Source: Verrucomicrobiota bacterium | GTDB lineage: Bacteria > Verrucomicrobiota > Verrucomicrobiia > Verrucomicrobiales > Verrucomicrobiaceae | Assembly (NCBI GenBank): GCA_025360015.1 | Contig: JANYCZ010000067.1 | Span: 1-64,000 of the forward strand | DNA: 64,000 bases | Direction of reading: 5' to 3' | In this document: one piece after another, positions 1-9,284 of the stretch | How the letters are laid out: each line of letters begins with the position of its first letter | How positions within the stretch are numbered: the first letter of the stretch is position 1 | Program-made: the position numbers and the translations under genes | Notes under the pieces: model-generated | The model's database searches: none | Told to the model about the DNA's origin: nothing | The model's input: the letters and a program-made list of their open reading frames with translations, nothing else

Positions 1-705
1 TCACTCGGTTTTACCCTCGTTCCGTTGCTTCTGTGTTTTTTAAAAGATCGTTTCTGATTCCAGGATTCTCGAACCGCTTTCGCGTCTCGCTTTCCTTTTC
101 TCAGCCCGCGTTTTTCGCTGCGGGTTAGGAGAGTAGGGCAGGTTCAGAACCCTGCAACTACATTGTGCTGCTTTTTGCAAAAAACTTTCGTCCGAAGCAT
201 CCATTCAGCCCTTTCGGGCCGATTCGCACCCCATGCTGCACACACAAGGAGTCGGTGATAATCACCTGATTGAAATGGGCTGTTTGTCTACGCAAACACG
301 ACTTTATTAAGCGTCATAATCCCCTCGTCTTCTTGAGATCCCGTCCGCCTAGGTTTGCATCGCCTCAAAAACTCGATTCATTTGGAGCCTGCATCACGCA
401 TGACCCTCGTCTCCACTCACTTTCAGGGACGATTGCTCTTGATGTCGATCGACATTCTTGGCTGCACCCGAGTCATCATGAGCGGGCCTCGCTTTCAGTG
501 GCTCTCCTGAGCTTCGAAAACCCGGCTCGTGCACACCCGATTGGGTTTAATATCCTCATAAGTGAGCCACGAAGGCGATTGCGCCCTGTGTTCCCTCCTC
601 CCCTCAGATACTGCGGTCCACGAACGGCCTCTAGAGTGTGAGTCGGTCAAAAAAATGGTGTCATTCGTGCTACGCTTGCTATTTCGTTGGACTGCTACCA
701 CCCCA
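1..705. other. Long intergenic leader, no gene supported
   Basis: No reading frame here looks like a real protein. The 123-codon frame at 270-641 has no recognisable family and an arginine/proline/histidine-rich composition typical of a chance frame. The stretch is less GC-rich than the genes around it and precedes acnA, so it probably holds the acnA promoter and a long 5' untranslated region. I cannot place a promoter with confidence. Confidence 0.5.
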
Positions 706-3477
706 ATGAACACCACTCACACCTTCACCACTGGCTCCGGAGCTCCCGGCAAGTATTATTCTCTTCCTGAACTGGAGACCACCGGCGTCGGCAAAATCTC
801 CCGCCTGCCGATCTCCATCCGCATCGTGCTGGAGTCCCTGCTGCGCAATCTGGATGGCAAGAAGGTCACTGAGGCGGATGTCAAAAACCTCGCGAACTGG
901 AACGCGAAGGCCCCCGGCGAGTATGAGATCCCCTTCACCGTCGCCCGCATCGTGCTGCAGGACTTCACCGGCGTGCCTCTCCTGGTCGATCTGGCCGCCA
1001 TGCGCTCCAAGGTGAAGGAACTCGGCAAGAATCCAAAGATGGTCGAGCCCCTCGTGCCCGTCGATCTCGTCGTCGATCACAGCGTGCAGGTGGACTTCGC
1101 TGGCACGCAGGCGGCGCTGAATCAGAACCTTGAGCTCGAGTTTGAGCGCAACAAGGAGCGTTACCAGTTCCTTAAATGGGGTGAGCAGGCCTTCAACACC
1201 TTCAAGGTCGTGCCTCCAGGCATCGGCATCGTGCATCAGGTGAATCTCGAATACCTCGCCAAGGGCGTGCTCGAAAAAGACGGCGTGTATTACCCCGATT
1301 CGCTCGTCGGCACCGACTCACACACCACCATGATCAACGGCCTCGGCGTCGTCGGCTGGGGCGTGGGCGGCATTGAAGCCGAAGCAGGCATGCTCGGCCA
1401 GCCAGTGACCTTCCTCGTCCCGGAAGTCGTCGGCGTGTATCTTAAAGGCGCTCTCAAAGAAGGCGTCACCGCCACCGACCTCGTGCTCGAAGTCACCCAG
1501 AAGCTGCGCAAGCTCGGCGTCGTCGGCAAATTCGTCGAGTTCTACGGCCCGGGCGCTGTCAGCCTGCCCGTCACCGACCGCGCGACCATCGCCAACATGG
1601 CCCCCGAATACGGCGCCACCATGGGCTTCTTCGGCGTTGATGAAGAGACCATCGCCTACCTGCGCGGCACCGGCCGCAGCGAAGAGCTCTGCACAACCGT
1701 CACCAATTACTACAAGGCCCAGGGCATGTGGGGCATCCCGACCGAAAAAGGCGCGCTCGAATTCACCACTGAGATAGAAATGGACCTCAGCACCGTCGTC
1801 CCCTGCGTCTCCGGACCAAAACGCCCGCAGGACCGCATCGAAGTGCCTGCGTTGAAATCCAAGTTCAACGAACTGCTTGCTGCCGATGTGAAAGCCGGCG
1901 GCTTTGGCAAAACTTCCGTCTCGCAGGTCGTCGAGCACCTCGGCGCAGCCAAAGCGGACGGCCTGGATGTCACGGGCGCAGCCGCAGGGGTGGATGTGAT
2001 CTCCGACCAAACCGGATTTGAAGTCACCGTCGATTCCAAAGGCGGCATCAAAGACACGATCACCGACGGCAGCGTGCTCATCGCCGCCATCACCAGCTGC
2101 ACGAACACCAGCAACCCGAGCGTCATGCTCGCCGCCGGCCTCCTCGCCAAGAAAGCGAACGCCAAGGGCCTCACGGTGAAGCCTTCGGTCAAAACCAGCC
2201 TCGGACCAGGCAGCCGCGTCGTGACGGATTATCTCACGAAAACCGGCCTTCAGGTCGAGCTCGACAAACTCGGCTTCCAGACCGTCGGTTACGGCTGCAC
2301 CACCTGCATCGGCAACTCTGGCCCGCTTGATCCTGGCATCGAAGACGTCGTCAAAGGTGAGGATATCGTGGCTGCCAGCGTTCTCTCCGGCAACCGCAAC
2401 TTCGAAGCCCGCGTGCATCAGAGCATCAAGGCCAACTTCCTCATGAGCCCCCCGCTCGTGGTCGCCTACGCCATCGCCGGCACGGTCGATATTGATTTGA
2501 GCAAGGACGAGCTCGTCGCTGGCAGCGGCGTCTATTTGAAGGACATCTGGCCCACTCTCAAAGAAGTGCGCGATGCCATGGAGTCCGCGCTTTCTCCCGA
2601 TGTCTTCCGCAAGCTCTACACCGATTTCGCCTCGCAGAATCCGAAGTGGAACGAGATCCAGGGCGGCATCGGCGAAGTCTTCGAGTGGGACGACAAGTCC
2701 ACCTACATCCAGCATCCGCCGTTCTTCGCTGACTTCAGCATGACCCCCGGCGACATCACCGAGATCAAAGGCGCACGCCCGCTCGGCATCTTCGGCGACA
2801 GTGTCACCACCGACCACATCAGTCCTGCCGGAGCCATCAAAAAGAACAGCCCTGCTGGCCGCTTCCTCCTCGAACACGGCGTCACGCAGGCCGATTTCAA
2901 CAGCTTTGGCAGCCGCCGTGGCAATGACCTCGTCATGACCCGTGGCACCTTCGCCAACGTGCGCATTAAAAACCTCATGCTTGGCGGCAAGGAAGGCGGC
3001 GACACCCTCCTCCAGCCTGCTGGGACGGAGATGAGCATCTTCGACGCTGCCGAGGCCTACAAGGCCGCTGGTACGCCAAGCATCATCCTCGGCGGTGAAG
3101 ACTACGGCATGGGCTCCAGCCGCGACTGGGCCGCCAAAGGCACCCGTCTGCTCGGCGTCAAAGCCGTCATCACCAAGTCCTTCGAGCGTATTCACCGCAG
3201 CAACCTCGTCGGCATGGGCGTCCTCCCCTGCAACTTCAAGGACAAGGCCGACTACGACAAGGTCAAGGACCTCAGCGATGCCACCTTCGACCTTCTGGGC
3301 CTCAGCAACGACTTCAAGCCCATGAGCGAAGCCACCCTCCGCGTCCACAAGGCCGACGGCAGCAGCTTCGACGTCGCCGTCATCGTCCGCATCGACACCC
3401 CCGTCGAAATCGACTACTACCGCGCCGGCGGCATCCTGCCGTATGTCCTCGCCCAGATCCTGCGCGCCAACGCGTAA
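706..3477 (+). CDS. acnA: Aconitate hydratase A (aconitase)
   Basis: Interconverts citrate and isocitrate through cis-aconitate in the cytosolic TCA cycle, using a [4Fe-4S] cluster. The product is about 923 residues, the usual length for the AcnA/IRP1 class. The three cluster cysteines are visible: one in TSCTNTS (about residue 465) and two in [10 protein letters not shown] (about 531 and 534). The C-terminal swivel domain carries the signature [16 protein letters not shown]. The open frame continues upstream to 562, but the added 48 residues look random and family homology begins just after the ATG at 706, so I chose 706. It stands alone on the plus strand, followed by a hairpin terminator. 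Identification is secure; only the exact start is inferred. Confidence 0.96.
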   Translation: MNTTHTFTTGSGAPGKYYSLPELETTGVGKISRLPISIRIVLESLLRNLDGKKVTEADVKNLANWNAKAPGEYEIPFTVARIVLQDFTGVPLLVDLAAMRSKVKELGKNPKMVEPLVPVDLVVDHSVQVDFAGTQAALNQNLELEFERNKERYQFLKWGEQAFNTFKVVPPGIGIVHQVNLEYLAKGVLEKDGVYYPDSLVGTDSHTTMINGLGVVGWGVGGIEAEAGMLGQPVTFLVPEVVGVYLKGALKEGVTATDLVLEVTQKLRKLGVVGKFVEFYGPGAVSLPVTDRATIANMAPEYGATMGFFGVDEETIAYLRGTGRSEELCTTVTNYYKAQGMWGIPTEKGALEFTTEIEMDLSTVVPCVSGPKRPQDRIEVPALKSKFNELLAADVKAGGFGKTSVSQVVEHLGAAKADGLDVTGAAAGVDVISDQTGFEVTVDSKGGIKDTITDGSVLIAAITSCTNTSNPSVMLAAGLLAKKANAKGLTVKPSVKTSLGPGSRVVTDYLTKTGLQVELDKLGFQTVGYGCTTCIGNSGPLDPGIEDVVKGEDIVAASVLSGNRNFEARVHQSIKANFLMSPPLVVAYAIAGTVDIDLSKDELVAGSGVYLKDIWPTLKEVRDAMESALSPDVFRKLYTDFASQNPKWNEIQGGIGEVFEWDDKSTYIQHPPFFADFSMTPGDITEIKGARPLGIFGDSVTTDHISPAGAIKKNSPAGRFLLEHGVTQADFNSFGSRRGNDLVMTRGTFANVRIKNLMLGGKEGGDTLLQPAGTEMSIFDAAEAYKAAGTPSIILGGEDYGMGSSRDWAAKGTRLLGVKAVITKSFERIHRSNLVGMGVLPCNFKDKADYDKVKDLSDATFDLLGLSNDFKPMSEATLRVHKADGSSFDVAVIVRIDTPVEIDYYRAGGILPYVLAQILRANA

Positions 3478-3484
3478 GCCTTAG

Positions 3485-3506
3485 AACGAACTTCCAAGTT
3501 CGTTTT
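3485..3506 (+). terminator. Probable Rho-independent terminator of acnA
   Basis: AACGAACTT (3485-3493), a 2-base gap, then AAGTTCGTT (3496-3504) and a short T run form a 9-bp perfect inverted repeat 8 bases after the acnA stop. The loop is unusually tight. Confidence 0.65.
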
Positions 3507-3519
3507 CCCGAACACCTGC

Positions 3520-3573
3520 AGCGCCCCAGGCGGCCCTCGGCAAACCTCTTGCCGAAATCGCCCTTGGGGCGCT
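3520..3573. repeat. Long nested inverted repeat between acnA and the ATPase gene
   Basis: AGCGCCCCA (3520-3528) pairs with TGGGGCGCT (3565-3573), and inside it CGGCAA (3538-3543) pairs with TTGCCG (3549-3554). This makes a stacked two-part hairpin. It may be a second transcription stop or a copy of a dispersed palindromic element. Its layout resembles the hairpin at 21541-21577, although the sequence is not the same. Confidence 0.5.
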
Positions 3574-3617
3574 ATTGTTTCCAGACCTGATCCCCCGCCG
3601 TCTCTGGCGTCACTGCC

Positions 3618-4613
3618 ATGATCCAAAAGCTCTCCATTCGAAACTTCAAATCTATCCGCGAACTCGATCTCGATTGTCGCCGGGTGAATGTGTTTATCGG
3701 TGAGCCCAACGCGGGGAAAACAAATATTTTGGAGGCGCTCGGGCTTTGGTGCCCGGGCGTGCATCCGGAACTTCGTAGAGTCTGTAGAGCGGAAAATGTT
3801 TCCGAGCTTTTCTTCGATCAGAATACTGATGCGCCGATAGATGTAGATTTGGGAAAGGCAGGACTCCAACTAATCAAGTGTGATGGAGGTGCGACGCTAT
3901 GTTTCCCAGAGCCGTTGCCAGCGCCAGAGAACGAAGATTGCGTCGAACATGTACCGCTCAGCGATGACTTGACCAGCAACCTTCTGCGACAGCGTTATCG
4001 GGTCGATGGCCCCACAGTCAAATACTTCATCTACAACGCCAATGCACCTTTGGATGAAGTGGTGAATGGAGGCTTGGCAGCCCCGTTTGGCTCCAACCTT
4101 GCTTCGTTTCTTGCCAACAACAAAGCTGCCCGGCAGATCGCGGCAGACTACTTTTCCGACTCCCGGTATCGTCTGACCGTCGATGTGGGCAAAAGACAAC
4201 TCTCGATGTCTCGTCAGGAAGATTCAGCCGTGGTTTCGTTCCCTTACTCCGCCACTTCTGAAACCCTTCGCCGAATGATTTTCTATCGGCTGGCCTTGGA
4301 AACAAGCCGGAAGTGCATTCTGGGCTTCGATGAACCGGAGGCTAACTCGTATCCACCTTACACAAAGATTCTCGCCGAGAGCATCGCCAAGGACGAGCAG
4401 GAGAATCAATTCTTCCTGACGACCCACAGCCCATACATGCTCACCTCGATCATCGGGAAAACCCCGGCGAGCGAGCTGAACGTCTTTGTTTGCCGCCTGG
4501 AAGACTCTGAAACCAAGGTTTATCCGATGAATGAAGACCAGCGGATCGAACTCATGGAAATGGACATGAGCGCTTTCTTCAACCTCGACCGTTTTCTCCC
4601 CGATCTGCCATGA
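3618..4613 (+). CDS. AAA/ABC-type ATPase of the OLD/AAA_21 class
   Basis: A 331-residue ATPase of the SMC/RecF/OLD-like group. It opens with the family's typical start IRNFKSIRELDLD, then Walker A GEPNAGKT (residues 28-35). A Walker B segment LGFDEPEAN lies near residue 236, followed by the switch histidine in TTHSPYM near residue 270. There is no long coiled coil, so it is closer to the short ATPases of defence modules than to SMC proteins. Its stop codon overlaps the start of the next frame (ATGA at 4610-4613), so the two products were made as a coupled pair. In OLD, Gabija, PARIS and similar systems such ATPases act with a TOPRIM nuclease partner. That this is a defence or DNA-repair module is inferred from family and context. 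Confidence 0.85.
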   Translation: MIQKLSIRNFKSIRELDLDCRRVNVFIGEPNAGKTNILEALGLWCPGVHPELRRVCRAENVSELFFDQNTDAPIDVDLGKAGLQLIKCDGGATLCFPEPLPAPENEDCVEHVPLSDDLTSNLLRQRYRVDGPTVKYFIYNANAPLDEVVNGGLAAPFGSNLASFLANNKAARQIAADYFSDSRYRLTVDVGKRQLSMSRQEDSAVVSFPYSATSETLRRMIFYRLALETSRKCILGFDEPEANSYPPYTKILAESIAKDEQENQFFLTTHSPYMLTSIIGKTPASELNVFVCRLEDSETKVYPMNEDQRIELMEMDMSAFFNLDRFLPDLP

Positions 4614-5079
4614 TCTTCCTCGAATGCTTCAACGATGAGGCAACTGTCAGGGCGTTGGGTTTTTCAAAAAGCCAGTGGCTTCATGAGCTTGCCAAATCTC
4701 GCGTGGCCCATGCGTTGGAAATCAGTCGGAAAACCACGGACATCGCACTCGTCGATCAAGACCCGGGCAGTCCTGCCCACCTTTCTTGAGGGAGTTCAAG
4801 GCAGCCGAGTCCAGACTGGACTTGGGTCTGTGCCTCTACCGGCATCCCGAGAGTGGCAAACACTTCATCGAGATCCAGCCAGATCTCGAGCCGTGGCTTT
4901 ACACCCAAGCACAAGCCGTCGGCATTTCTCCCGTCACACATCACCTTCCAAGGCGCCACGAGGACCTTCACAAGAACCCAAAAAAGCATCGCAGTCATTT
5001 GGAGAGCTTTGTGCAAGCCTGTTTGGCAGCCAATAGCCCCCACCTCACCAAACTCGCTGAGTGGCTCCGCCTTGCCTGA
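4610..5079 (+). pseudogene. TOPRIM-like partner of the ATPase, broken by a frameshift
   Basis: Two frames join into one plausible protein of about 156 residues. The first (from ATG 4610) reads MIFLECFNDEATVRALGF and reaches IALVDQDPGSP before a TGA at about 4788. The second continues one frame over from about 4780 (FLREFKAAESRLDL) to 5079. The glutamate near the N-terminus, the DQD acidic pair and a later DLEPWL segment resemble the TOPRIM fold found in DUF3226/DUF4435-like partners of AAA ATPases. Restoring the frame needs one added base around 4772-4785. The break is either a real inactivating mutation, a sequencing error or, less likely, programmed frameshifting, since no classical slippery heptamer is seen. 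The family assignment is by motif only. Confidence 0.6.
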
Positions 5080-5149
5080 TAGATTCGTCATCCGCATTCT
5101 CGTCGCAAACCCCGCTCGCAGGTTTGTATGAGCATGGTATGATCAAAAA

Positions 5150-5488
5150 ATGAAGTGGCTTGAACCATCGCGCGCCGATGCAGGCAAACTCTATCTCAAG
5201 ACCAGCAAGCCGCCAGCCGACCCTCGTTCCGTGCGTTGGTGGATTCGGCTGCTGGCTGTTCCGGGTTTGGTTCTCTTCGTGTTCATGCTCGCAAACGCCG
5301 TGATGCGTCTGATTCAACACTGGCCGTTTAAAGCTGGAGATGTCGTGGTTTGGCAGGCTTTTTTCGAGGACCTATGGCACATCATTTATCCTGGCGGAAT
5401 GGTCCTCATTTTCGGTTTCACTGTTTTTCGCGGGAAGGTGCCTCGATGGCTTGTCAAATGGGCACCTCACTCTTGGGCTTGGCGATAA
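5150..5488 (+). CDS. Small hypothetical membrane protein
   Basis: A 112-residue protein that I do not recognise. It has a hydrophilic N-terminus, one clear membrane helix (LLAVPGLVLFVFMLANAV, residues about 36-53) and a second hydrophobic stretch (IIYPGGMVLIFGFTVF, about 79-94), with a basic, tryptophan-rich C-terminus. It begins at ATG 5150. It runs convergently into the LysR gene, ending 9 bases away. Composition and hydrophobic pattern argue for a real gene, but there is no family evidence. Confidence 0.5.
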   Translation: MKWLEPSRADAGKLYLKTSKPPADPRSVRWWIRLLAVPGLVLFVFMLANAVMRLIQHWPFKAGDVVVWQAFFEDLWHIIYPGGMVLIFGFTVFRGKVPRWLVKWAPHSWAWR

Positions 5489-5497
5489 GATGGGCCA

Positions 5498-6418
5498 TTA
5501 CTGCCCAGCCACCCGCTTCTCCACCTTCTGCGCCTCCTCCTCCACGATGCGCAAAAACGTATCCCGTAGCCCAGAAGGAAAGTTCTCGTCGTACACCGCG
5601 CAGAGGTTGTAGTGCAGCCCGTTGTCGGCCACCCGCAGGGCCACACATCCGGGGGTGCCAGTACGCTCCGCGATTTTCGGGATCAACGCCACGCCCTCTC
5701 CTGCAGCCACCATGCTGACCAGGTTTTCGGCATTCGACGCTGCACTGCCAAACTGCGGAAGGAAGCCGACGCTGCGGCAGATTTCCCGCGTCCAGACGCG
5801 CTGCGCATCACTGCCGTACATCAGGATGTGCAGAAACGTCTCGTCCTCTAGATCGCGCATTCGGACCGTGCCTTTCTTCGCCAGCGGATGGTGTTCGGAT
5901 ACAAGGACAATGAGAGGACTGCGGAGAATGTTCTTCACAGTGATCCGTTTTGCCGCCGAGAGCTTGGCGAAAATTTCGGGAATGAACCCAATGTGCATGC
6001 GACCCGCGAAGATTTGCGTGATCTGCTCAGACGGCCCGGTCTCCGTCACGCTGATCCGCGCCTTTGGCAGCGCCGCATGCAGCCGCGTGAGGCAGGCAGG
6101 GAGAAAACCAATCGTCAGCGGCCCCATCGAGCCCACACGCAGCTCTCCCGTGGTTCCTGCCGCAGCCTCCTTCGCACGCGCCACGGCTTTCTCCGCCCGC
6201 GCGAGGACGGCGCGCGCCTCCTTCAGAAAAACCGCGCCCGCATCGGTGAGCGCCACGCGGTTCCGGTTTCGCTCGAGCAGTTCAAGGCCCAGTTCATCCT
6301 CCAGATCGCGGATCTGCGTGCTCAGCGAAGGCTGCGCCAGCCGCAGCCGCGTGGCCGCACGGCTGAAGCTCAAGGCTTCCGCGACGGCAACGAAGTAGCG
6401 CAAATGACGCAATTCCAT
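5498..6418 (-). CDS. LysR-family transcriptional regulator
   Basis: A 306-residue LysR-type regulator. The N-terminal winged HTH spans about residues 1-60 (MELRHLRYFVAVAEALSFSR, then AATRLRLAQPSLSTQI and the conserved LELLERNRNRVALTDAG). A periplasmic-binding-protein-like effector domain follows from about residue 90. It is divergent from the efflux genes emrA/emrB-like and separated from them by about 105 bp containing a perfect LysR-like palindrome, so it very probably controls that pair and itself. The inducer is unknown; LysR regulators next to EmrAB pumps commonly sense aromatic or drug-like compounds. Confidence 0.92.
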   Translation of the reverse strand: MELRHLRYFVAVAEALSFSRAATRLRLAQPSLSTQIRDLEDELGLELLERNRNRVALTDAGAVFLKEARAVLARAEKAVARAKEAAAGTTGELRVGSMGPLTIGFLPACLTRLHAALPKARISVTETGPSEQITQIFAGRMHIGFIPEIFAKLSAAKRITVKNILRSPLIVLVSEHHPLAKKGTVRMRDLEDETFLHILMYGSDAQRVWTREICRSVGFLPQFGSAASNAENLVSMVAAGEGVALIPKIAERTGTPGCVALRVADNGLHYNLCAVYDENFPSGLRDTFLRIVEEEAQKVEKRVAGQ

Positions 6419-6428
6419 CCCGCCACCT

Positions 6429-6445
6429 TATAGCTTTTGGCTATA
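6429..6445. promoter_or_regulatory. LysR operator candidate in the divergent promoter
   Basis: TATAGC-TTTTG-GCTATA is a perfect 6+6 inverted repeat with a 5-base spacer and contains the LysR T-N11-A signature. It lies 10 bases outside the regulator's start codon and about 80 bases before the efflux operon start, the usual place for LysR autoregulation and target activation. Confidence 0.75.
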
Positions 6446-6523
6446 ACGCGCAAAGGAAACAAGTCATGTCCGGCAGGGCGGGGGGGAAGGATGATGGTGC
6501 CGAAACCAAAACAGGAGAAAGCC

Positions 6524-7657
6524 ATGAGCACCCTCGCACTCGCCCCAAAAACCCTCGCACCCGAAATCGAATTCGATGAACCGCGTCCGCGCCCAAAAGC
6601 CGTCGCCCGACCCAAGCGTACGATGAGCCCCCGCGCCAAGCTCCTGCTCCTCGGCGTGCCCACGCTAGCGCTGGTGGCCATCGCACTCGGCAACTGGCTG
6701 GCCTACGCCGCGCAGTTTGAGGAAACGGACGATGCCTTCATCGAGGCGGACGTTCACCCCGTCAGCAGCCGCATCACCGGCGACGTGCTCGAAGTCCTGG
6801 TGGACGACAATCAGATCGTCACCAAAGGCCAGCCCCTGGCAAAGCTCGACCCACGCGATTACGAAATGAAGCTCGCCTTCGCCAAAACGGCACAGGAGCA
6901 GGTCATCGCGCAGATTCCCCAGGCAGAGGCAGCCCTGTCACGAGCACAGGCCGCCGGGCGTGAGGCAGCCGCCAAGGTGGAAGTGGCTGCGGCGCAGCTT
7001 GAGAAAGCCCGGCTCGACTTTGATCGCGCTGAAAAACTCTACACCACGGAAGGCCGCGCCATCTCTAAGCAGGACCTCGATGGCGCTAAATCCGCCTTCG
7101 ATTCCGCCACCGCCAATCGAACCGCCGCTATGGCCTCCCAGGAAGCCTCCGCCGCCGGAGTTCACGCCGCAGAGGCAGATCTCACGATGGCCAAAGCCGG
7201 GCGCGATCACGCGCAGGCAATCGTGGAGGACGCCGAACTGCAGCTCTCCTACACCGTGCTGCGTGCGCCAGATGCCGGGCGCGTCGGCAAACGCACCCTC
7301 CAGACCGGCCAGCATGTGCAGCCCGGCCAGGCACTGCTCGCCATCGTCTCCCGGGACAATTGGATCATCGCGAACTTCAAGGAGAACCAGCTCTCGCAAA
7401 TGCGCCCCGGCCAGTCCGTGGAAGTGAGCATCGACGCCATCCATGGCCAGCGCTTTAGCGGCCACGTGGACAGCTTCTCGCCTGGCACCGGCGCCAAGTT
7501 CACCCTGCTGCCTCCCGACAACGCCACCGGCAACTACACCAAGATCGTCCAGCGCCTGCCGGTGAAAATCCTGCTCGATGCATCCGAGGCCAAAGCCTTC
7601 GCCAGCCAGATCTCTCCCGGCCTCTCGGTCATCGCCACCGTGCGCGTGAAACCTTGA
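6524..7657 (+). CDS. HlyD/EmrA-family membrane fusion protein
   Basis: The periplasmic adaptor of a tripartite efflux pump, linking the inner-membrane transporter encoded next to an outer-membrane channel. The 377-residue form starts at ATG 6524 behind AGGAGA (6513-6518); the frame is open further up to a TTG at 6437, but that would overlap the operator. One membrane helix (about residues 36-58) is followed by the biotinyl-lipoyl-like segment (EADVHPVSSRITGDVLEVLV), a long alanine-rich alpha-hairpin (about 100-215) and the second half-motif (LSYTVLRAPDAGRVGKRTL). The MFS transporter gene follows 22 bases later. No TolC-like gene is present in the window. Confidence 0.9.
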   Translation: MSTLALAPKTLAPEIEFDEPRPRPKAVARPKRTMSPRAKLLLLGVPTLALVAIALGNWLAYAAQFEETDDAFIEADVHPVSSRITGDVLEVLVDDNQIVTKGQPLAKLDPRDYEMKLAFAKTAQEQVIAQIPQAEAALSRAQAAGREAAAKVEVAAAQLEKARLDFDRAEKLYTTEGRAISKQDLDGAKSAFDSATANRTAAMASQEASAAGVHAAEADLTMAKAGRDHAQAIVEDAELQLSYTVLRAPDAGRVGKRTLQTGQHVQPGQALLAIVSRDNWIIANFKENQLSQMRPGQSVEVSIDAIHGQRFSGHVDSFSPGTGAKFTLLPPDNATGNYTKIVQRLPVKILLDASEAKAFASQISPGLSVIATVRVKP

Positions 7658-7679
7658 ACCATCTTCAACCCCCATCGTC

Positions 7680-9278
7680 ATGACACGCAGCCTCACCCTC
7701 TCCGCTCCGCTGGAAAACACCGCCCTGACCTCTCGTGAAAATTTTCGCAACTGGGTCGCCGTGCTCGGCTCGCTGCTCGGGGCCTTCATGGCGGTGCTGG
7801 ACATCCAGATTTCGAATTCATCGCTGCAAAACATCACCGGCGGCATCGGTGCCACGCTCGATGAAGGCTCCTGGGTTTCGCTCTCCTACTTGGTGCCAGA
7901 AATCGTCGTCATCCCGCTCTGTGGCTGGCTGGCGCAAGTCTTCGGCATGCGGCGTTACCTCATCTGGAACAGCATGCTGTTTCTCGTCTTTTCCATCTGC
8001 TGCGGCTTCGCCTGGGATCTGTCGAGCATGATCGTCTTCCGCGCCCTGCAGGGCTTCACCGGCGGCGCGCTCATCCCCATGGCATCCACCATGGTTCTTC
8101 TCAAACTGCCCGCAGAAAAACAAGGCGTCGGCTTCGCGCTTTTTGGCCTCAGCGCCATGTTTGCACCGGCCATCGGCCCCACCGTGGGCGGCTGGATCAC
8201 GGAAAACTACTCCTGGCCCTGGATCTTCTACATCAATCTGGTGCCCGGCATCATGCTCGTGTCCGCCATCGCCTATGGACTCGACGACTCCCCCATGCGT
8301 TTGCCCATGCTGAAAAAGGGCGACTGGACCGGCATTCTGTTCATGGCACTCGGCCTCGGCTCACTCACTGTCTTTCTGGAAGAAGGCACCCGCAAAGACT
8401 GGTTCGGCTCGGTTTACATCACCCGGCTCGCCATCGTCACCGCTATCGCGCTGCCGGTGTTCGTGATCATCGAGGTCATGCGCAAGAAAATCACACCCGT
8501 CGTGAATCTCCGCCTCTTCGCCCGCCGAAATTTCCTGCTCGGCAGCCTGGTGAATCTCGTGCTGGGCCTCTGCCTCTACGGCTTCATGTTCCTGCTGCCC
8601 GTCTATCTCACGCAGATTCAGGGCTACAATGCGCTGGAGATCGGCACCACGATGATGTGGGTCGGCCTGCCGCAGCTCGTCGTCATGCCCTTCATGCCCA
8701 TGTTCATGAAGTGGTTCGACAAGCGCGCCATCGTCGCCTTTGGCCTCGGCATGTTCGGCCTCAGCGCCATCATGATGAGCAGCATGACCGCCGACACCGC
8801 GCACGATCAGCTCGTGCTGCCACAGATCATCCGCGCCATCGGCCTCACCTGCACCATCGTTCCGCTGTCTCTCATCACCACCGGCGGGATCGAGCTGCAG
8901 AACGCCGCCAGCGCCTCCGGCCTCTTCAACATGCTGCGCAATCTCGGCGGCTCAATCGGCATCGCCCTGCTCTCCGCCCTCCTCACTCAGCGCGAACATT
9001 TTCATTCGCACCACCTTGGGGAAGCCATCAGCCTCTACAATCCGCTCACTCGCGACCGCCTCGCCGCCATCACGCAAAACCTGATGTCCCAAGGAATCGA
9101 CGCCGTCGGCGCGCAGGAACGCGCGCTCCATCTCCTCGACGCCACCGTGCGCAAACAAGCCTTCATCCTCGCCTACAACAACTGCTTCCACGTCGCCGGC
9201 CTGCTCCTGTTCGCCATGATCCCCCTCATCTTCCTGTGCAAGAAGACAACAGGCTCAGCTGCAGGCGGTGCTCATTAG
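7680..9278 (+). CDS. DHA2-family MFS multidrug transporter (EmrB-like)
   Basis: A 532-residue inner-membrane proton antiporter of the 14-helix DHA2 group, length typical of EmrB. The first helix region contains AVLDIQISNSSLQNI, the EmrB-type version of the acidic helix-1 motif. The antiporter motif C (APAIGPTVGGWI) lies in helix 5. Together with the preceding adaptor it should form a drug or fatty-acid type efflux pump controlled by the divergent LysR protein. It ends 6 bases from the convergent Wzc-like gene, with no obvious terminator between them. Confidence 0.92.
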   Translation: MTRSLTLSAPLENTALTSRENFRNWVAVLGSLLGAFMAVLDIQISNSSLQNITGGIGATLDEGSWVSLSYLVPEIVVIPLCGWLAQVFGMRRYLIWNSMLFLVFSICCGFAWDLSSMIVFRALQGFTGGALIPMASTMVLLKLPAEKQGVGFALFGLSAMFAPAIGPTVGGWITENYSWPWIFYINLVPGIMLVSAIAYGLDDSPMRLPMLKKGDWTGILFMALGLGSLTVFLEEGTRKDWFGSVYITRLAIVTAIALPVFVIIEVMRKKITPVVNLRLFARRNFLLGSLVNLVLGLCLYGFMFLLPVYLTQIQGYNALEIGTTMMWVGLPQLVVMPFMPMFMKWFDKRAIVAFGLGMFGLSAIMMSSMTADTAHDQLVLPQIIRAIGLTCTIVPLSLITTGGIELQNAASASGLFNMLRNLGGSIGIALLSALLTQREHFHSHHLGEAISLYNPLTRDRLAAITQNLMSQGIDAVGAQERALHLLDATVRKQAFILAYNNCFHVAGLLLFAMIPLIFLCKKTTGSAAGGAH

Positions 9279-9284
9279 CCCCCT

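Noticed and set aside
270-641. 123-codon frame in the acnA leader
   Set aside because: No family, biased toward Arg/Pro/His, no clear ribosome site, and conflicts with the likely promoter region.
1318-3348. 676-codon frame antisense to acnA
   Set aside because: acnA has full-length family motifs on the plus strand; the antisense frame is alanine/glycine/histidine-rich and unrecognisable.
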